Notes: generated from the letters alone by a model not told the origin. A DNA stretch of 64,000 nt from Aliiroseovarius lamellibrachiae (GCF_018599245.1 NZ_JAHEVJ010000001.1:62001-126000); one strand, 5' to 3'; positions 8,790-17,520 are shown, counted from the stretch's first letter. Made by a program: numbers and translations.

Positions 8790-9059
8790 TCATCCACCGC
8801 TACCGTCTGTAACGTCCGGAACATCTTCTGGGCGTACGGTGCGATAAATCCCTTCGGGTAAATCCAAAGCTGCAATTAAATCAGTGAGTTGGGTCATGGA
8901 CAGGGTGATTTTATGCACCTGATCCGTGCGTGGATCCCATTGATCAACGGTGATACAGCTGGCGAAGGCCGTGATGGTCACATCTTCCCGAAACGGGGTG
9001 TCACCTTCATCGACGAGTGTGATGACCGAGGCGTCAAAGTCGTGTTCGATGGTAAACAT
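8790..9059 (-). CDS. Conserved hypothetical protein (89 residues)
   Basis: This is a small soluble acidic protein with no signal peptide and no motif I recognise. It contains a TLVDEG...REDVTITAF segment and a C-terminal LIAALDLPEGIYRTV segment. It is convergent with the coiled-coil gene (16 bases between the ends). Codon use matches the surroundings, with G/C at third positions, which supports it as a real gene. Confidence 0.6.
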   Translation of the reverse strand: MFTIEHDFDASVITLVDEGDTPFREDVTITAFASCITVDQWDPRTDQVHKITLSMTQLTDLIAALDLPEGIYRTVRPEDVPDVTDGSGG

Positions 9060-9384
9060 ACCCTTATCATAGCCCGGTCAAAACGCGCTGCCAATGGGGC
9101 TTTATGTCGGCCAAGGTGCGCGGGCTGATCCCGCCGCATATAGGTGCTGGGGTGAAGGTGCTGACGCTGTTGATAAACACGGGTTTTCCCATCACGCCGT
9201 CCCTGTGACGCCGTCCCTGTGGCAAGCCTGGCAGGGATGGGAGTGCGTGGCTGGGACATGGGATCCGTGCCGGGCGGTCAGGTGCGCGGAGAAGGCGCCC
9301 GTTTTCCCCCTGAAATCAGCCAAACCGGGGGCTCTTTTATCAGCTTGGCTAGCGGGGCAGGCGCGCGCCGCCTATAAGGGATCT
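9060..9384. other. Intergenic region between a hypothetical gene and the YigZ-type gene
   Basis: These 325 bases hold no gene I can support. The open frame that runs through them into the YigZ gene has unfolded-looking sequence and no homologous N-terminus. A short tandem repeat, CGCCGTCCCTGTG twice in a row, lies near 9195-9221. Promoters for the two divergent neighbours must be here, but I cannot fix them. Confidence 0.4.
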
Positions 9385-9753
9385 ATGGCGCAGATGAAGA
9401 TGACACAATTTACCGGATTTCTCACCGATCGCGGATCAAAATACGCGGTCACCGGGGGGGTGGTATCCTCGCGCGATGAGGTGCGCAGCTTTCTTAAGCA
9501 ATTGACCCGAGACAAGAAATTCGCGAAGGCGACCCATAACACCTGGGGTGTTTTGTTTGAGGATGGTCCGCAAAAGGGCGATGATGGGGAAAGCGGTGCT
9601 GGGCTGGTGATCACCCGCATGTTGGAACGCGCCGATCTTAGAAACCACATTGTTGTCGTGACGCGCTGGTATGGCGGCGTCAAGCTGGGCGGTGATCGGT
9701 TTCGCCGGGTGCAGGATGCGGTTGAACATTATCTGACCCAAAAGGATGCTTGA
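9385..9753 (+). CDS. YigZ/IMPACT N-terminal-domain protein, one-domain form
   Basis: This is a 122-residue protein matching only the first (UPF0029/IMPACT-type) domain of YigZ, with ATHNTWGV, GDDGESGAGL and VTRWYGGVKLGGDRFRRVQDAV segments. Typical YigZ proteins are about 200 residues and have a second ferredoxin-like domain, absent here. The ATG at 9385 follows an AAGGGA site. A frame open from 9094 would add 97 unconvincing residues. The molecular function of the family is unsettled. The stop lies directly before dgkA, suggesting an operon. Confidence 0.8.
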   Translation: MAQMKMTQFTGFLTDRGSKYAVTGGVVSSRDEVRSFLKQLTRDKKFAKATHNTWGVLFEDGPQKGDDGESGAGLVITRMLERADLRNHIVVVTRWYGGVKLGGDRFRRVQDAVEHYLTQKDA

Positions 9754-9754
9754 G

Positions 9755-10108
9755 ATGTTGAAACGGGAATGGGCGCGCTTTGCAGATCGCTGTCGTTGGT
9801 CTTGGGCCGGATGGTTGGACGGGTGGCGCAATGAAAAGTCAGTGCGCCAATGGGTTTACGCTTGGTTAGCTTCTGCCGCACTCGCCTTCACGTTGGATTT
9901 AAGCCCGGTTGAACGCGCGGTGATTCTCTCGCTTGGGGGCTTTGTGATCGCGGCGGAACTGGTCAACACGGCGATTGAACGCACGGTCGATCTGGTCACA
10001 AAAGAGCATCATGATTTGGCGGGACGAGCCAAAGACGCCGCCAGCGCCTTTGTTGGGCTGACGGCGATTTCTGTTGGGATTGCCTGGGGGATTATCCTGT
10101 TTGGATAA
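9755..10108 (+). CDS. dgkA: Diacylglycerol kinase (prokaryotic, membrane)
   Basis: DgkA phosphorylates diacylglycerol to phosphatidic acid in the inner membrane, recycling lipid after periplasmic glycerophosphate transfer. The 117-residue protein has three hydrophobic segments. It carries the family signature ELVNTAIERTVDL followed by AGRAKDAASAFV, which holds the catalytic Glu/Asn and metal-binding residues. The ATG at 9755 follows an AAGGA site that sits inside the end of the YigZ gene. An earlier in-frame ATG at 9746 is also possible. Confidence 0.93.
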   Translation: MLKREWARFADRCRWSWAGWLDGWRNEKSVRQWVYAWLASAALAFTLDLSPVERAVILSLGGFVIAAELVNTAIERTVDLVTKEHHDLAGRAKDAASAFVGLTAISVGIAWGIILFG

Positions 10109-10127
10109 CGCTCAGAAGGGTCAAACC

Positions 10128-10589
10128 TTAGCCTGATTCTTCTTCCAGATGCAGTTTCATATCGATCAAAACATGCTGCAAAGACAGGGTCTCGCGCAGC
10201 AGGCGTTTGGCTTCGTTGATGGTGATAATCCCATCCTCTATGGATTGCTGATATTCGGCCATCAACATTGCAAACCGTTGAGAAAGCGCAATAACATCCG
10301 CATTCACGCCGCCAGAGGCGGTGTTCTTACGCTCTGCATCATAGGACATTGTGATGCCCTTAAGTTCCGCCAATGCGCTGGTGACATGCGGATAACTTGA
10401 TGCCTCTTCCAATGCTGCCACAGCATCAATTGGCATGAACCGATCCGAATGCTCGTCACTGTCCGAATAATACCGGCCCAAGGTGGCCTTGGACTTGCCG
10501 GTCAGCTCGCAAGCCGCCTCAAGACCAACATCCTTAACCAATGCTTCGGTGTGTTTCTTTAAATAGCTACCAATGCCCGCCATATTCAT
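10128..10589 (-). CDS. Predicted HTH regulatory protein (phage CII-like?)
   Basis: This is a 153-residue soluble protein. The N-terminal region AACELTGKSKATLGRYYS (about residues 24-41) looks like a helix-turn-helix, followed by a mostly helical, charged C-terminal half. The layout recalls phage CII-type or CP76-like regulators, but this is a weak resemblance by eye. No phage genes are nearby. It is divergent from the structured region upstream of tdk and may control itself or that transcript. Confidence 0.6.
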   Translation of the reverse strand: MNMAGIGSYLKKHTEALVKDVGLEAACELTGKSKATLGRYYSDSDEHSDRFMPIDAVAALEEASSYPHVTSALAELKGITMSYDAERKNTASGGVNADVIALSQRFAMLMAEYQQSIEDGIITINEAKRLLRETLSLQHVLIDMKLHLEEESG

Positions 10590-10993
10590 AACCTTTTTCG
10601 TGGGTCCAATACGCGGACCACGGGGAATTCCATAATCCTTTTCCCATTTATCTCACCGTAATGGAATGGTTTTTATGATCACAGAGTGTTCAAGAGTGTC
10701 CGGTTTCAGCGCCCCCAGCGCTGAATCAGGTGGGGGCCCGTTTTTTGGGCGGGGGAAGGTCCGGTTTTTTATCCGGGGAAAAGTGAAACAAAGAACGCGT
10801 GTGAGTGATGAGGTCTGTTCCATCCCCAAGGCAATTTATTGCCGCGGACCTCGGGTGTTTGTGTTCGGCGTTTCGCCCCCATTCTGCAAATTTGTGCAGA
10901 GGGGTCGGCATGAGTGGTCGACCCCATCCTTACCTCCCAAGTTGCGGCGAATTGATGGTTGATCCCTTGGCGCGGGCAACGTAATTCTCTCGC
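10590..10993. other. Long intergenic region upstream of tdk
   Basis: These 404 bases hold no convincing protein gene. A plus-strand frame at 10666-10962 has unnatural composition. The left part (to about 10680) is AT-richer and may hold promoters for the HTH gene and for a rightward transcript. The centre holds overlapping hairpins (see 10705-10746) and two more T-loop stems, GCCC(N)GGGC at 10737-10750 and CCGG(N)CCGG at 10762-10777. I tried to match 6S or SRP RNA and could not. Confidence 0.45.
10705..10746 (+). terminator. Terminator overlapping an alternative hairpin (attenuator-like)
   Basis: A perfect hairpin TTCAGCGC (10705-10712) / GCGCTGAA (10718-10725) shares bases with a second stem GCCCCC (10711-10716) / GGGGGC (10732-10737). 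The second stem is followed by CCG and six T (10741-10746), as in a Rho-independent terminator. The two stems cannot form together. This is seen directly. That it regulates tdk, or ends a small RNA starting near 10600-10650, is inference. Confidence 0.5.
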
Positions 10994-11578
10994 ATGGCGA
11001 AACTTTACTTCCACTACTCAACGATGAACGCGGGGAAATCGACCCTGCTGCTTCAGGCGTCTTACAATTACAATGAACGCAATATGCGGACCTATCTGAT
11101 GACCGCAAAGCTGGATCATCGGGCGGGTGCCGCGCGGATTGGGTCGCGGATCGGGATTGACGCAGAAGCCGATACATTTGAGGCCGGCGAAGACCTGTTT
11201 GCCAAGATTGAGACGCGTTTGAATCAAGGGCCCTGTGCCTGTATTTTCATTGATGAAGCACAATTTCTGGAACACGAACAGGTGTGGCAGTTGGCCCGCG
11301 CGGTCGATGATCTGGGCGTGCCGATTATGTGTTATGGGCTGCGGGTGGATTTTCAGGGCAACCTGTTTCCGGGGTCCGCGACATTGCTGGCGCTGGCGGA
11401 TGAAATGCGCGAGGCGCGCACCATTTGCCATTGCGGTAAAAAGGCCAGCATGGTGATCCGTCAGGACGATCAGGGCCGCACATTGGTCGACGGCGCGCAG
11501 GTTCAGATTGGCGGGAACGAGTCCTATGTGTCCCTCTGCCGCAAGCATTGGCGCGAGGCGGTCGGGGACTGTGGTTAA
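10994..11578 (+). CDS. tdk: Thymidine kinase (type II, TK1-like)
   Basis: Tdk phosphorylates thymidine to dTMP in nucleoside salvage. The 194-residue protein has the P-loop STMNAGKST (residues 9-17), a Walker B/catalytic segment FIDEAQFL, and zinc-binding cysteines in the lasso domain (CHCGK near residue 147 and a late LCRKH). The length matches the bacterial tetrameric enzyme. It stands alone, with a 400-base structured region upstream that may affect its expression. Confidence 0.95.
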   Translation: MAKLYFHYSTMNAGKSTLLLQASYNYNERNMRTYLMTAKLDHRAGAARIGSRIGIDAEADTFEAGEDLFAKIETRLNQGPCACIFIDEAQFLEHEQVWQLARAVDDLGVPIMCYGLRVDFQGNLFPGSATLLALADEMREARTICHCGKKASMVIRQDDQGRTLVDGAQVQIGGNESYVSLCRKHWREAVGDCG

Positions 11579-11609
11579 GCAAACCGGGGGCTAGCCAAAC
11601 GGCATCTGA

Positions 11610-12560
11610 TCAAACAGGCGTCACCAACCCCTCGCCGCGCGCAAAGCGTTCCACATTGTCCATCGCGAGCATCCCCATATCGGTGCGCACCTCATGGGTT
11701 GCGGTGCCCAGATGCGGCAACAGCGTCACGTTTTCCATTTGGATCAGCGCGTCTGGCACCTTCGGTTCAAACTCATACACATCCAGCCCCGCCCCGGCGA
11801 TCTGACCAGAGCGTAAGGCAGTGATCAAAGCGGTCTCATCCACAATCTCACCGCGCGCGATGTTGATCAAAAAGGCGTGGGATTGCATGGCGTTAAATGT
11901 GCCTGCGTTGATCAAATGGGTGGTGTCGGCCCCGCCGGGTGTGGCGATCACCATGATGTCACAGCTGGCGGCGACCTCATTGATGCTATCCATTTGCGTG
12001 GCCGCGAAATCGACGTCTTTTTGCGAGCGGTTAAAGAACACCACCTTCATGCCAAAGCCAAAGTGACAGCGCCGCGCAATGGCTTGTCCGATGCGCCCCA
12101 TGCCGATGATCCCTACGGTTTTTCCGGTGACATGCAGGCCAAGCATTTGGGTCGGATGCCAGCCCGCCCATTGACCTGCACGCAGCATGCGCTCGCCTTC
12201 GCCCGCACGTCGCGCGGTCATCAGGATCAGGGTCATTGCGGTGTCTGCCGTGGCATCGGTCACCGCGCCGGGGGTGTTTGAGACAACAAGCCCACGGGCC
12301 TTGGCAGCATCCACATCAATATGGTTATATCCCACGCCAAAATTGGCGAGCGCTTTGGCCCGAATGTCACCAGCCTGCGCAAAAACATCCGCAGAATAAA
12401 GATCCCCCAGCGTGGGCAAAACCACGTCATAATCGGTGAGCGACGTGATCATTTCCGGCATGGTCATCGCCGTGGTTTTGCTGCGGATGGTCACATCGAA
12501 CCCCGCCTTTGCACGGTCCAAAACGGGCGCAGGCAAGGGGCGAGAGATAAAGAGCTTCAT
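11610..12560 (-). CDS. D-isomer 2-hydroxyacid dehydrogenase (glyoxylate/hydroxypyruvate reductase type)
   Basis: This is an NAD(P)H-dependent reductase of about 316 residues. It has the Rossmann motif GIIGMGRIGQAIARR (near residue 150), the NIARGEIVDE segment with the substrate-binding Arg, and a late LLPHLGTATHEVR carrying the catalytic His. It probably reduces glyoxylate or hydroxypyruvate, but the exact substrate is not decided. The ATG at 12560 overlaps the csaA stop by one base (TGATG). An ATG two codons upstream (12566) is an alternative start. It is the last gene of the proC operon. Confidence 0.9.
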   Translation of the reverse strand: MKLFISRPLPAPVLDRAKAGFDVTIRSKTTAMTMPEMITSLTDYDVVLPTLGDLYSADVFAQAGDIRAKALANFGVGYNHIDVDAAKARGLVVSNTPGAVTDATADTAMTLILMTARRAGEGERMLRAGQWAGWHPTQMLGLHVTGKTVGIIGMGRIGQAIARRCHFGFGMKVVFFNRSQKDVDFAATQMDSINEVAASCDIMVIATPGGADTTHLINAGTFNAMQSHAFLINIARGEIVDETALITALRSGQIAGAGLDVYEFEPKVPDALIQMENVTLLPHLGTATHEVRTDMGMLAMDNVERFARGEGLVTPV

Positions 12561-12910
12561 CAACACATCCGCGCGCCATTGGGGACAGATTTGTCAGGGG
12601 TGATCAGCCCGACATGTCCGTTTTCATCATAAAGCCCCAGCACAAGAACCTCGCTCATCACAGGGCCGATTTGCCGGGGGGGAAAGTTCACGACACCCAT
12701 GACCTCTTTGCCGACCAGATCCTCGGGGGTGTAATGTTCGGTGATCTGGGCCGAGGATTTGCGCTCGCCAATCTCAGGTCCAAAATCCACCCAGATTTTA
12801 ATCGCCGGTTTGCGCGCCTCAGGAAAGGGTTCCGCGCGCAGGATGGTGCCTTTGCGGATATCGACTTTCATAAAGTCATCAAAGGTGATTTCCGGGGTGA
12901 TGTCAGCCAT
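12560..12910 (-). CDS. csaA: CsaA-type tRNA-binding/chaperone protein
   Basis: This 116-residue protein is a single tRNA-binding domain (OB-fold, as in the C-terminus of MetG), with FMKVDIRKGTI at the start and a VMGVVNFPPRQIG core. CsaA acts as a dimer, and both RNA binding and a secretion-chaperone activity have been reported for the family. The start overlaps the end of proC by 8 bases, and its stop overlaps the start of the dehydrogenase, so this is a tightly coupled operon. Confidence 0.9.
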   Translation of the reverse strand: MADITPEITFDDFMKVDIRKGTILRAEPFPEARKPAIKIWVDFGPEIGERKSSAQITEHYTPEDLVGKEVMGVVNFPPRQIGPVMSEVLVLGLYDENGHVGLITPDKSVPNGARMC

Positions 12911-13721
12911 TTGCCAACTCCTTTGAGCGGTCCGCAGCGGCTTTTACCGCGCGGTTGAGAAGGGGGGGGAAACCGGTTGCCTCATCCATCAAAACCTCAA
13001 GTGCGGCGGCGGTGGTGCCGGCGGGCGAGGTGACATTGATGCGCAATTGGCTGGGGGTCTCATCCGCGGCTTCGGCCAAAGCACCAGCCCCTGCGACGGT
13101 GGCTTTGGCAAGCTGCAAGGCAAGATCCGCGGGCAGGCCCTGGGCCTCGCCTGCGGCGGCCATTGTTTCAATGAGATGAAAGACATAGGCAGGGCCAGAT
13201 CCGGACACGGCGGTGACCGCATCCATCTGATGTTCGCCGTCCAACCGGACCACCTGACCCACAGCGCGAAGCAAGCTTTCCGCCAGATCCATGTGGCCTG
13301 TGCTGGCGTTTTTATTGCCGCAAATGGCCGTGATCCCGCGTGAAATCGCGGCGGGCGTGTTGGGCATTGCGCGGATGATCGGGCTTTGATCGCCTAAGAT
13401 CGCCTCAAACGCGGAAATGGGCGTGCCGGCGGCAACCGAGACAAACAGGGTTTCACCATTTCCAAGGGCTGCAATTGCGGGCAGGGCGTCGCCCATCATC
13501 TGTGGTTTGACCGCAATCAGAACGATGGCGGGATTTTCCGGCAGGTCCGCGTTTAGGTTCAAGTCTTCAAGCCCGTTAAGCCAATCAGAGGGATAGGGAT
13601 CATTCACCCAGACCGACCCTGCGGGCAACCCTTGGCTCAGCCAACCTTTGAGCATCGCCGACCCCATTTTACCGCACCCGAGCAGCACCAAGCCGCGCGA
13701 TTTCAGATCATCCATTGTCAT
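12903..13721 (-). CDS. proC: Pyrroline-5-carboxylate reductase
   Basis: ProC makes proline from 1-pyrroline-5-carboxylate using NAD(P)H. The protein has the N-terminal dinucleotide motif LLGCGKMGSAML and the family signature VSGSGPAYVFHLIETM, with a following helix LAKATVAGAG that forms the dimer domain. I chose the ATG at 13721 (272 residues) because GAAGGGGG sits just upstream. The frame opens at 13775 but the extra 18 residues look non-coding. Confidence 0.95.
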   Translation of the reverse strand: MTMDDLKSRGLVLLGCGKMGSAMLKGWLSQGLPAGSVWVNDPYPSDWLNGLEDLNLNADLPENPAIVLIAVKPQMMGDALPAIAALGNGETLFVSVAAGTPISAFEAILGDQSPIIRAMPNTPAAISRGITAICGNKNASTGHMDLAESLLRAVGQVVRLDGEHQMDAVTAVSGSGPAYVFHLIETMAAAGEAQGLPADLALQLAKATVAGAGALAEAADETPSQLRINVTSPAGTTAAALEVLMDEATGFPPLLNRAVKAAADRSKELANG

Positions 13722-13811
13722 GTGATGTCCCCCTTCGTTTGGCCAAAGACTAGGCGGGGGATCGCGGGGGTGCAACGGTGAGTTTTGCTTTTTCGGCCCA
13801 GTCTAAGCCGG

Positions 13812-14012
13812 CTAAGCCGCGCGCAATCGACGTGCGACCAGCCATAAAATCAAATTGCCCACGAGCCAAAGAAGAAACAGGATCTGAACAGTAAATGTCG
13901 GGGTGAAAGGCAAGACCGGCGGGGCCGGGCCAATGATGCCCATCGTGGTTAGCGCTTCAAAGGTGGTCCAGCCGAAAATGGCAATGTTGAAAAGGCTGAC
14001 GACCCAAATCAT
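13812..14012 (-). CDS. Small membrane protein (66 residues)
   Basis: This is a very hydrophobic protein with two membrane helices (about residues 2-22 and 40-60), joined by a Pro-rich loop and ending in a basic RRLRAA tail on the cytosolic side. I do not recognise the family. It starts only a few bases after the YbjN-type gene and is probably co-transcribed with it and with proC. Confidence 0.7.
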   Translation of the reverse strand: MIWVVSLFNIAIFGWTTFEALTTMGIIGPAPPVLPFTPTFTVQILFLLWLVGNLILWLVARRLRAA

Positions 14013-14015
14013 CGC

Positions 14016-14519
14016 TTATGCCCGACCATAGGCCTCGGCGATGGCCATTTGCATCGCGTCTTCGATGCTTTGATCGCCCCAAGCCACCAGTTGAAACGCC
14101 GGATAGAACCGTTCAGCGGTGGCGACCGCGTTGGCGATCAGATGGTCGATCTGTTCGGGTCCGGCAAATTGCCCCCCGGTCAGCGCCAGCCCGTAGCGCC
14201 ACACCATCAGGCGCTGTTCGTTCCAATAGGTGAACGCGCCTTTCCAACACTGATCGTTGATCGCATTCAGCGCCTCATAAATCTTGGGCAGCTTGTCTTG
14301 CGGGGGTTCCATTTCAAAGGTGCAAATCAGGCGCAGCGTTTCATCGTAATCAGACCAAGCCAGCGTGATCGAATAGGTCCGCCATTGCCCCTCAACCGCC
14401 ATCGCGATTTGATCGTCGGCCACGCGGTTAAATTCCCACGCGTGGTGTTCCGCGATATGTTCAACAATGTCGATCGGATGCAGGTCTTCTGCTTCGAGAT
14501 AGTGCTCGGTGGCAGCCAT
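14016..14519 (-). CDS. YbjN domain-containing protein (type III secretion chaperone-like fold)
   Basis: This 167-residue protein matches the YbjN/DUF1790 family of alphaproteobacteria, with HAWEFNRVADDQIAMAVEGQW at the N-terminus and QRLMVWRYGLALTGGQ in the middle. The fold resembles type III secretion chaperones, and E. coli YbjN has been tied to stress and motility regulation, but the biochemical role is open. It heads the leftward proC operon. The long upstream gap holds DnaA-box-like repeats. Confidence 0.85.
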   Translation of the reverse strand: MAATEHYLEAEDLHPIDIVEHIAEHHAWEFNRVADDQIAMAVEGQWRTYSITLAWSDYDETLRLICTFEMEPPQDKLPKIYEALNAINDQCWKGAFTYWNEQRLMVWRYGLALTGGQFAGPEQIDHLIANAVATAERFYPAFQLVAWGDQSIEDAMQMAIAEAYGRA

Positions 14520-14838
14520 GGCACGTTACCTTTCGCGGTTTGATCCCGGTGAAAACCCGCCCTTTGGTGGTCCACTAGGATTTGTTGCCTGTACTAGGTC
14601 CGGCGGTCTTTGCGCCTTTTCCTTACTAGATATGGTGCCTGCGCTCTGCTAACCTGTAAAGAGGAACTTGTGAAATAACCTCACTTGTCCACAGAAATCT
14701 GTGGCTTCTCCACAGTGCGAAGGTGGCTTATCCACCGGCCATAATCTCTGCGCGCTAAATGGCTGGCGCGGATGTCGCCTGCTTGACCTTGGCACGCGAA
14801 ACCCCCAGTTTGCCTGAAAACAAAACCGGAGCAGCCCC
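14520..14838. promoter_or_regulatory. Divergent intergenic region with DnaA-box-like inverted repeats
   Basis: This divergent gap is about 320 bases. It contains TTGTCCACA (14685-14693), an inverted pair CCACAG (14689-14694) / CTGTGG (14699-14704), a third CCACAG (14710-14715) and TTATCCACC (14728-14736). The first and last each differ by one base from the DnaA box TTATCCACA. A similar box-plus-palindrome is found upstream of uvrC at 39712-39730. It may bind DnaA and link expression to the cell cycle, or it may simply form hairpins. Confidence 0.45.
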
Positions 14839-16140
14839 TTGGCCCGAACCGCCCCTTATTCGCGTCCCGCGCCCTTCTCAAAATACGAATGGATGATCGC
14901 GTGGCGATACCTGCGCGCGCGCCGCACCGAAGGCGGTGTCAGCACGATGACGTGGATCAGCCTGATCGGGATTACACTTGCGGTGGCGGCGCTGATCATC
15001 ACGCTTGCCGTGCGCACCGGGTTTCGCGAAGAATTTGTCGACACGATCCTTGGCGCCAATTCCCACGTCAGTTTGCACGCCCAGACCCATGTGAATGACA
15101 TCGGTCAGGTCACCCGCGAAATCCGCGATTTCGATGGCTGGGTGGAGCGCATTTCTACCGTGCCCGGCGTCACCCGCGCAGCCCCGCTGATCAAAGGTCA
15201 GGTGATGGGCAACAAAGGGCAACGCAACGCAGGCGTCGAAGTGTTCGGCATCCGCTATGATGACCTGTTAACCATCCCCCGCATCGCCAATCCCGAAAGC
15301 AAACAGGGGGATATTTCCCGATTTAACGAGGGCATCGCCATTGGGTCCGGTGTGGCGGCGGAATTGGGCGTGACCACGGGCGACAAGATCAAAATCATCT
15401 CGCCCAATGGGGTGAAAACGGCGTTCGGCACCAGCCCTCGGGTGAATGCCTATGAGGTCACCTATATCTTCACCGCAGGCCGTTGGGACATCGACCGCAC
15501 CCGCGTCTATCTGCCCTTCGCCGAGGCGCAGGCGTTCTTTAACCGCGAAGGCACCGCCGATGAGATCGAGGTGATGGTGAAAGAGCCCGAAGAGGTGGAT
15601 GAGCTGTTGCTGCCACTGATGCAGGCGGCCGAAGAACCCTCAACCACATGGACGTGGCGCGACCGGTCCGGCGCCTTCCTAAGTGCATTGGATATGGAGG
15701 ATAACGTTATGTTCATCATCCTGTCCGTGCTTGTGCTGATCGCCTCAATGAACATCACATCAGGGCTGATCATGCTGGTGAAAAACAAAGGCCGCGACAT
15801 TGGTATCCTGCGCACGATGGGCCTGACCGAAGGGGCAATACTTCGGGTGTTTTTCCTTTGCGGCTCGCTGACCGGTGTGGTTGGCACCATCGCGGGCGTG
15901 ATCATTGGCTGCCTGTTTGCGTGGAACATCGACAATGTCTTTGCGCTGGTGAACTGGTTCTCTGGCGGCGAGGCATGGGATCCTTCGGTGCGTGGCATTT
16001 ACCGCCTGCCGGCCAAGCTCGAGTTCTGGGACGTGACCTCCGCCGTCGGCCTGTCCCTTGGGCTTTCGTTCCTTGTCACCCTTTTCCCCGCCCGCAAAGC
16101 CGCGCGCATGAACCCGGTAGAGGCCCTTCGATATGAGTGA
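14839..16140 (+). CDS. lolC: Lipoprotein-releasing ABC transporter permease, LolC/LolE family
   Basis: This inner-membrane permease extracts outer-membrane lipoproteins and passes them to LolA. The 433-residue protein has the family layout: one membrane helix near residue 35, a large periplasmic domain (about 60-290), then three helices, ending with [18 protein letters not shown]. The start is a TTG at 14839, preceded by GGAGC. An in-frame stop at 14815 rules out earlier starts, and the next ATG would cut into the first helix. Only one permease gene is present, so it may work as a homodimer. It overlaps lolD by 8 bases. Confidence 0.92.
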   Translation: MARTAPYSRPAPFSKYEWMIAWRYLRARRTEGGVSTMTWISLIGITLAVAALIITLAVRTGFREEFVDTILGANSHVSLHAQTHVNDIGQVTREIRDFDGWVERISTVPGVTRAAPLIKGQVMGNKGQRNAGVEVFGIRYDDLLTIPRIANPESKQGDISRFNEGIAIGSGVAAELGVTTGDKIKIISPNGVKTAFGTSPRVNAYEVTYIFTAGRWDIDRTRVYLPFAEAQAFFNREGTADEIEVMVKEPEEVDELLLPLMQAAEEPSTTWTWRDRSGAFLSALDMEDNVMFIILSVLVLIASMNITSGLIMLVKNKGRDIGILRTMGLTEGAILRVFFLCGSLTGVVGTIAGVIIGCLFAWNIDNVFALVNWFSGGEAWDPSVRGIYRLPAKLEFWDVTSAVGLSLGLSFLVTLFPARKAARMNPVEALRYE

Positions 16141-16810
16141 TCCTGTCCTTACGCTTTCAGGCATTGAAAAGACCTTTAACCCCGGCACCCCCGGCGAAAT
16201 CTGCGTGTTGCGCGGGGCTGACGTGACCCTTGCGCGCGGCGAGGTTGTGGCGCTGGTGGCCCCCTCCGGATCGGGCAAATCCACGCTTTTGCACATTGCG
16301 GGGCTGCTGGATGGGGCCGACGCGGGAAACGTGCAAATCAACGGGAAAGACATGGGGGCGCAAAGTGACCGCACCCGCACCGAAATCCGCCGTGAACAGG
16401 TGGGGTTTGTCTATCAATTCCACCACCTGCTGCCGGAATTCTCGGCCCTTGAAAACATCGTGCTGCCCCAGCTTGCCGCAGGTGTGCCCGACCGCATCGC
16501 CCGCGCCCATGCGCTGGAATTGATGAAGCGCGTGAAGGTCGCAGATCGCGCCAGCCACCGCCCGGCGGAACTGTCTGGTGGCGAACAACAGCGCGTTGCC
16601 TTTTGCCGCGCCTTGGCCAATAAGCCCGCGCTTTTGCTGGCGGATGAACCGACCGGCAACCTTGATCCCGGCACGTCTGACACGGTGTTTGAGGCGTTGG
16701 TGGAGCTGGTGCGCGACACCGGGCTTTCCGCCCTCATCGCGACGCACAACATGGAGCTTGCGGCCCGCATGGACCGGATTTTGCACTTGGACAACGGGTT
16801 GATCACCTGA
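16133..16810 (+). CDS. lolD: Lipoprotein-releasing system ATP-binding protein
   Basis: This is the ATPase of the Lol exporter. The 225-residue ABC protein has a Walker [10 protein letters not shown] (residues 43-51), a signature LSGGEQQR (about 146-153) and a Walker [10 protein letters not shown]. The [16 protein letters not shown] segment is typical of LolD. It overlaps the end of the permease gene, so the two are translated together. Confidence 0.95.
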   Translation: MSDPVLTLSGIEKTFNPGTPGEICVLRGADVTLARGEVVALVAPSGSGKSTLLHIAGLLDGADAGNVQINGKDMGAQSDRTRTEIRREQVGFVYQFHHLLPEFSALENIVLPQLAAGVPDRIARAHALELMKRVKVADRASHRPAELSGGEQQRVAFCRALANKPALLLADEPTGNLDPGTSDTVFEALVELVRDTGLSALIATHNMELAARMDRILHLDNGLIT

Positions 16811-16881
16811 CATCCTCTGACGTTTGCGTGAACCCCGCGCGAGGTGGTTGAACGGTGTTCTTGGCCTGATATGCCAAGGGT

Positions 16882-17520
16882 ATGATGAAACATGTTTTGA
16901 TTGCCCTTGTGCTGCTGACCGCCCCTGCCAACGCCGGGCCGATCAGCTTTGCCGACTGGAAGACCCATTGGTTTGCCTCGTTCTTCTCACGCGTCAGCTT
17001 TGATGGCACGCCGGGTCGGATGGGGGTGGTGGCGGATGGCTCTGTGTCGATCACCTATAAGATCTTGCCAACGTCCGAATGGGACGCGCAGGGTGCCAAA
17101 TGGACGTGGCAAGTGGACCGTTCGGTGCCCGCCACGGACCTGCGCCAAAAGGGCGGGGACGACCGGAACCTGGCGCTGTATTTTGCGTTTCTGCCCAAGG
17201 ATCAAGCGGCGGAGGCGGGGCGGTCCTCATTACGGAAGCTTTTGAAAAATCCAGATGGCCGCGTGTTGGTATATGTGCATGGCGGCGCGCATAAGCGCGG
17301 CGACCTGCTGGCCTCGCCTTACCTCGGCGCGCGGGGAAAAACTGTGGTTTTGCGCCCATCGGGGAGTGGTCGCCACGCGGAAAATATCAACCTTGTCGCT
17401 GATTATAAACGTGCGTTTGGCGCGGAGCCGGGGGCCTTGGTGGCACTTGCATTGTCAGCGGACAGTGATGATACGGATGTGGAGATGGTTGGGGCGATTG
17501 AGGGGTTGTCGCTGAACTAA
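16882..17520 (+). CDS. DUF3047 family secreted protein
   Basis: This 212-residue protein has an N-terminal signal peptide (about residues 1-19, cleaved after a PANA-like site). A compact domain follows that matches DUF3047 by its SRVSFDG...YKILPTSEWDAQGAKWTWQVD pattern and a late GKTVVLRPSGSG segment. It is probably periplasmic, with unknown function. It follows lolD by 70 bases and may share its transcript. Two ATGs in a row (16882, 16885) make the start uncertain by one codon. Confidence 0.8.
   Translation: MMKHVLIALVLLTAPANAGPISFADWKTHWFASFFSRVSFDGTPGRMGVVADGSVSITYKILPTSEWDAQGAKWTWQVDRSVPATDLRQKGGDDRNLALYFAFLPKDQAAEAGRSSLRKLLKNPDGRVLVYVHGGAHKRGDLLASPYLGARGKTVVLRPSGSGRHAENINLVADYKRAFGAEPGALVALALSADSDDTDVEMVGAIEGLSLN

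Noticed and set aside
10666-10962. 98-codon plus-strand frame upstream of tdk
   Set aside because: It is read through two hairpins with T-rich loops, giving Phe/Gly/Arg-rich sequence without a fold.
10640-10990. 6S RNA or SRP RNA in the tdk upstream region
   Set aside because: The hairpins are present, but I could not match the conserved core of either RNA, so only a terminator-like structure is reported.
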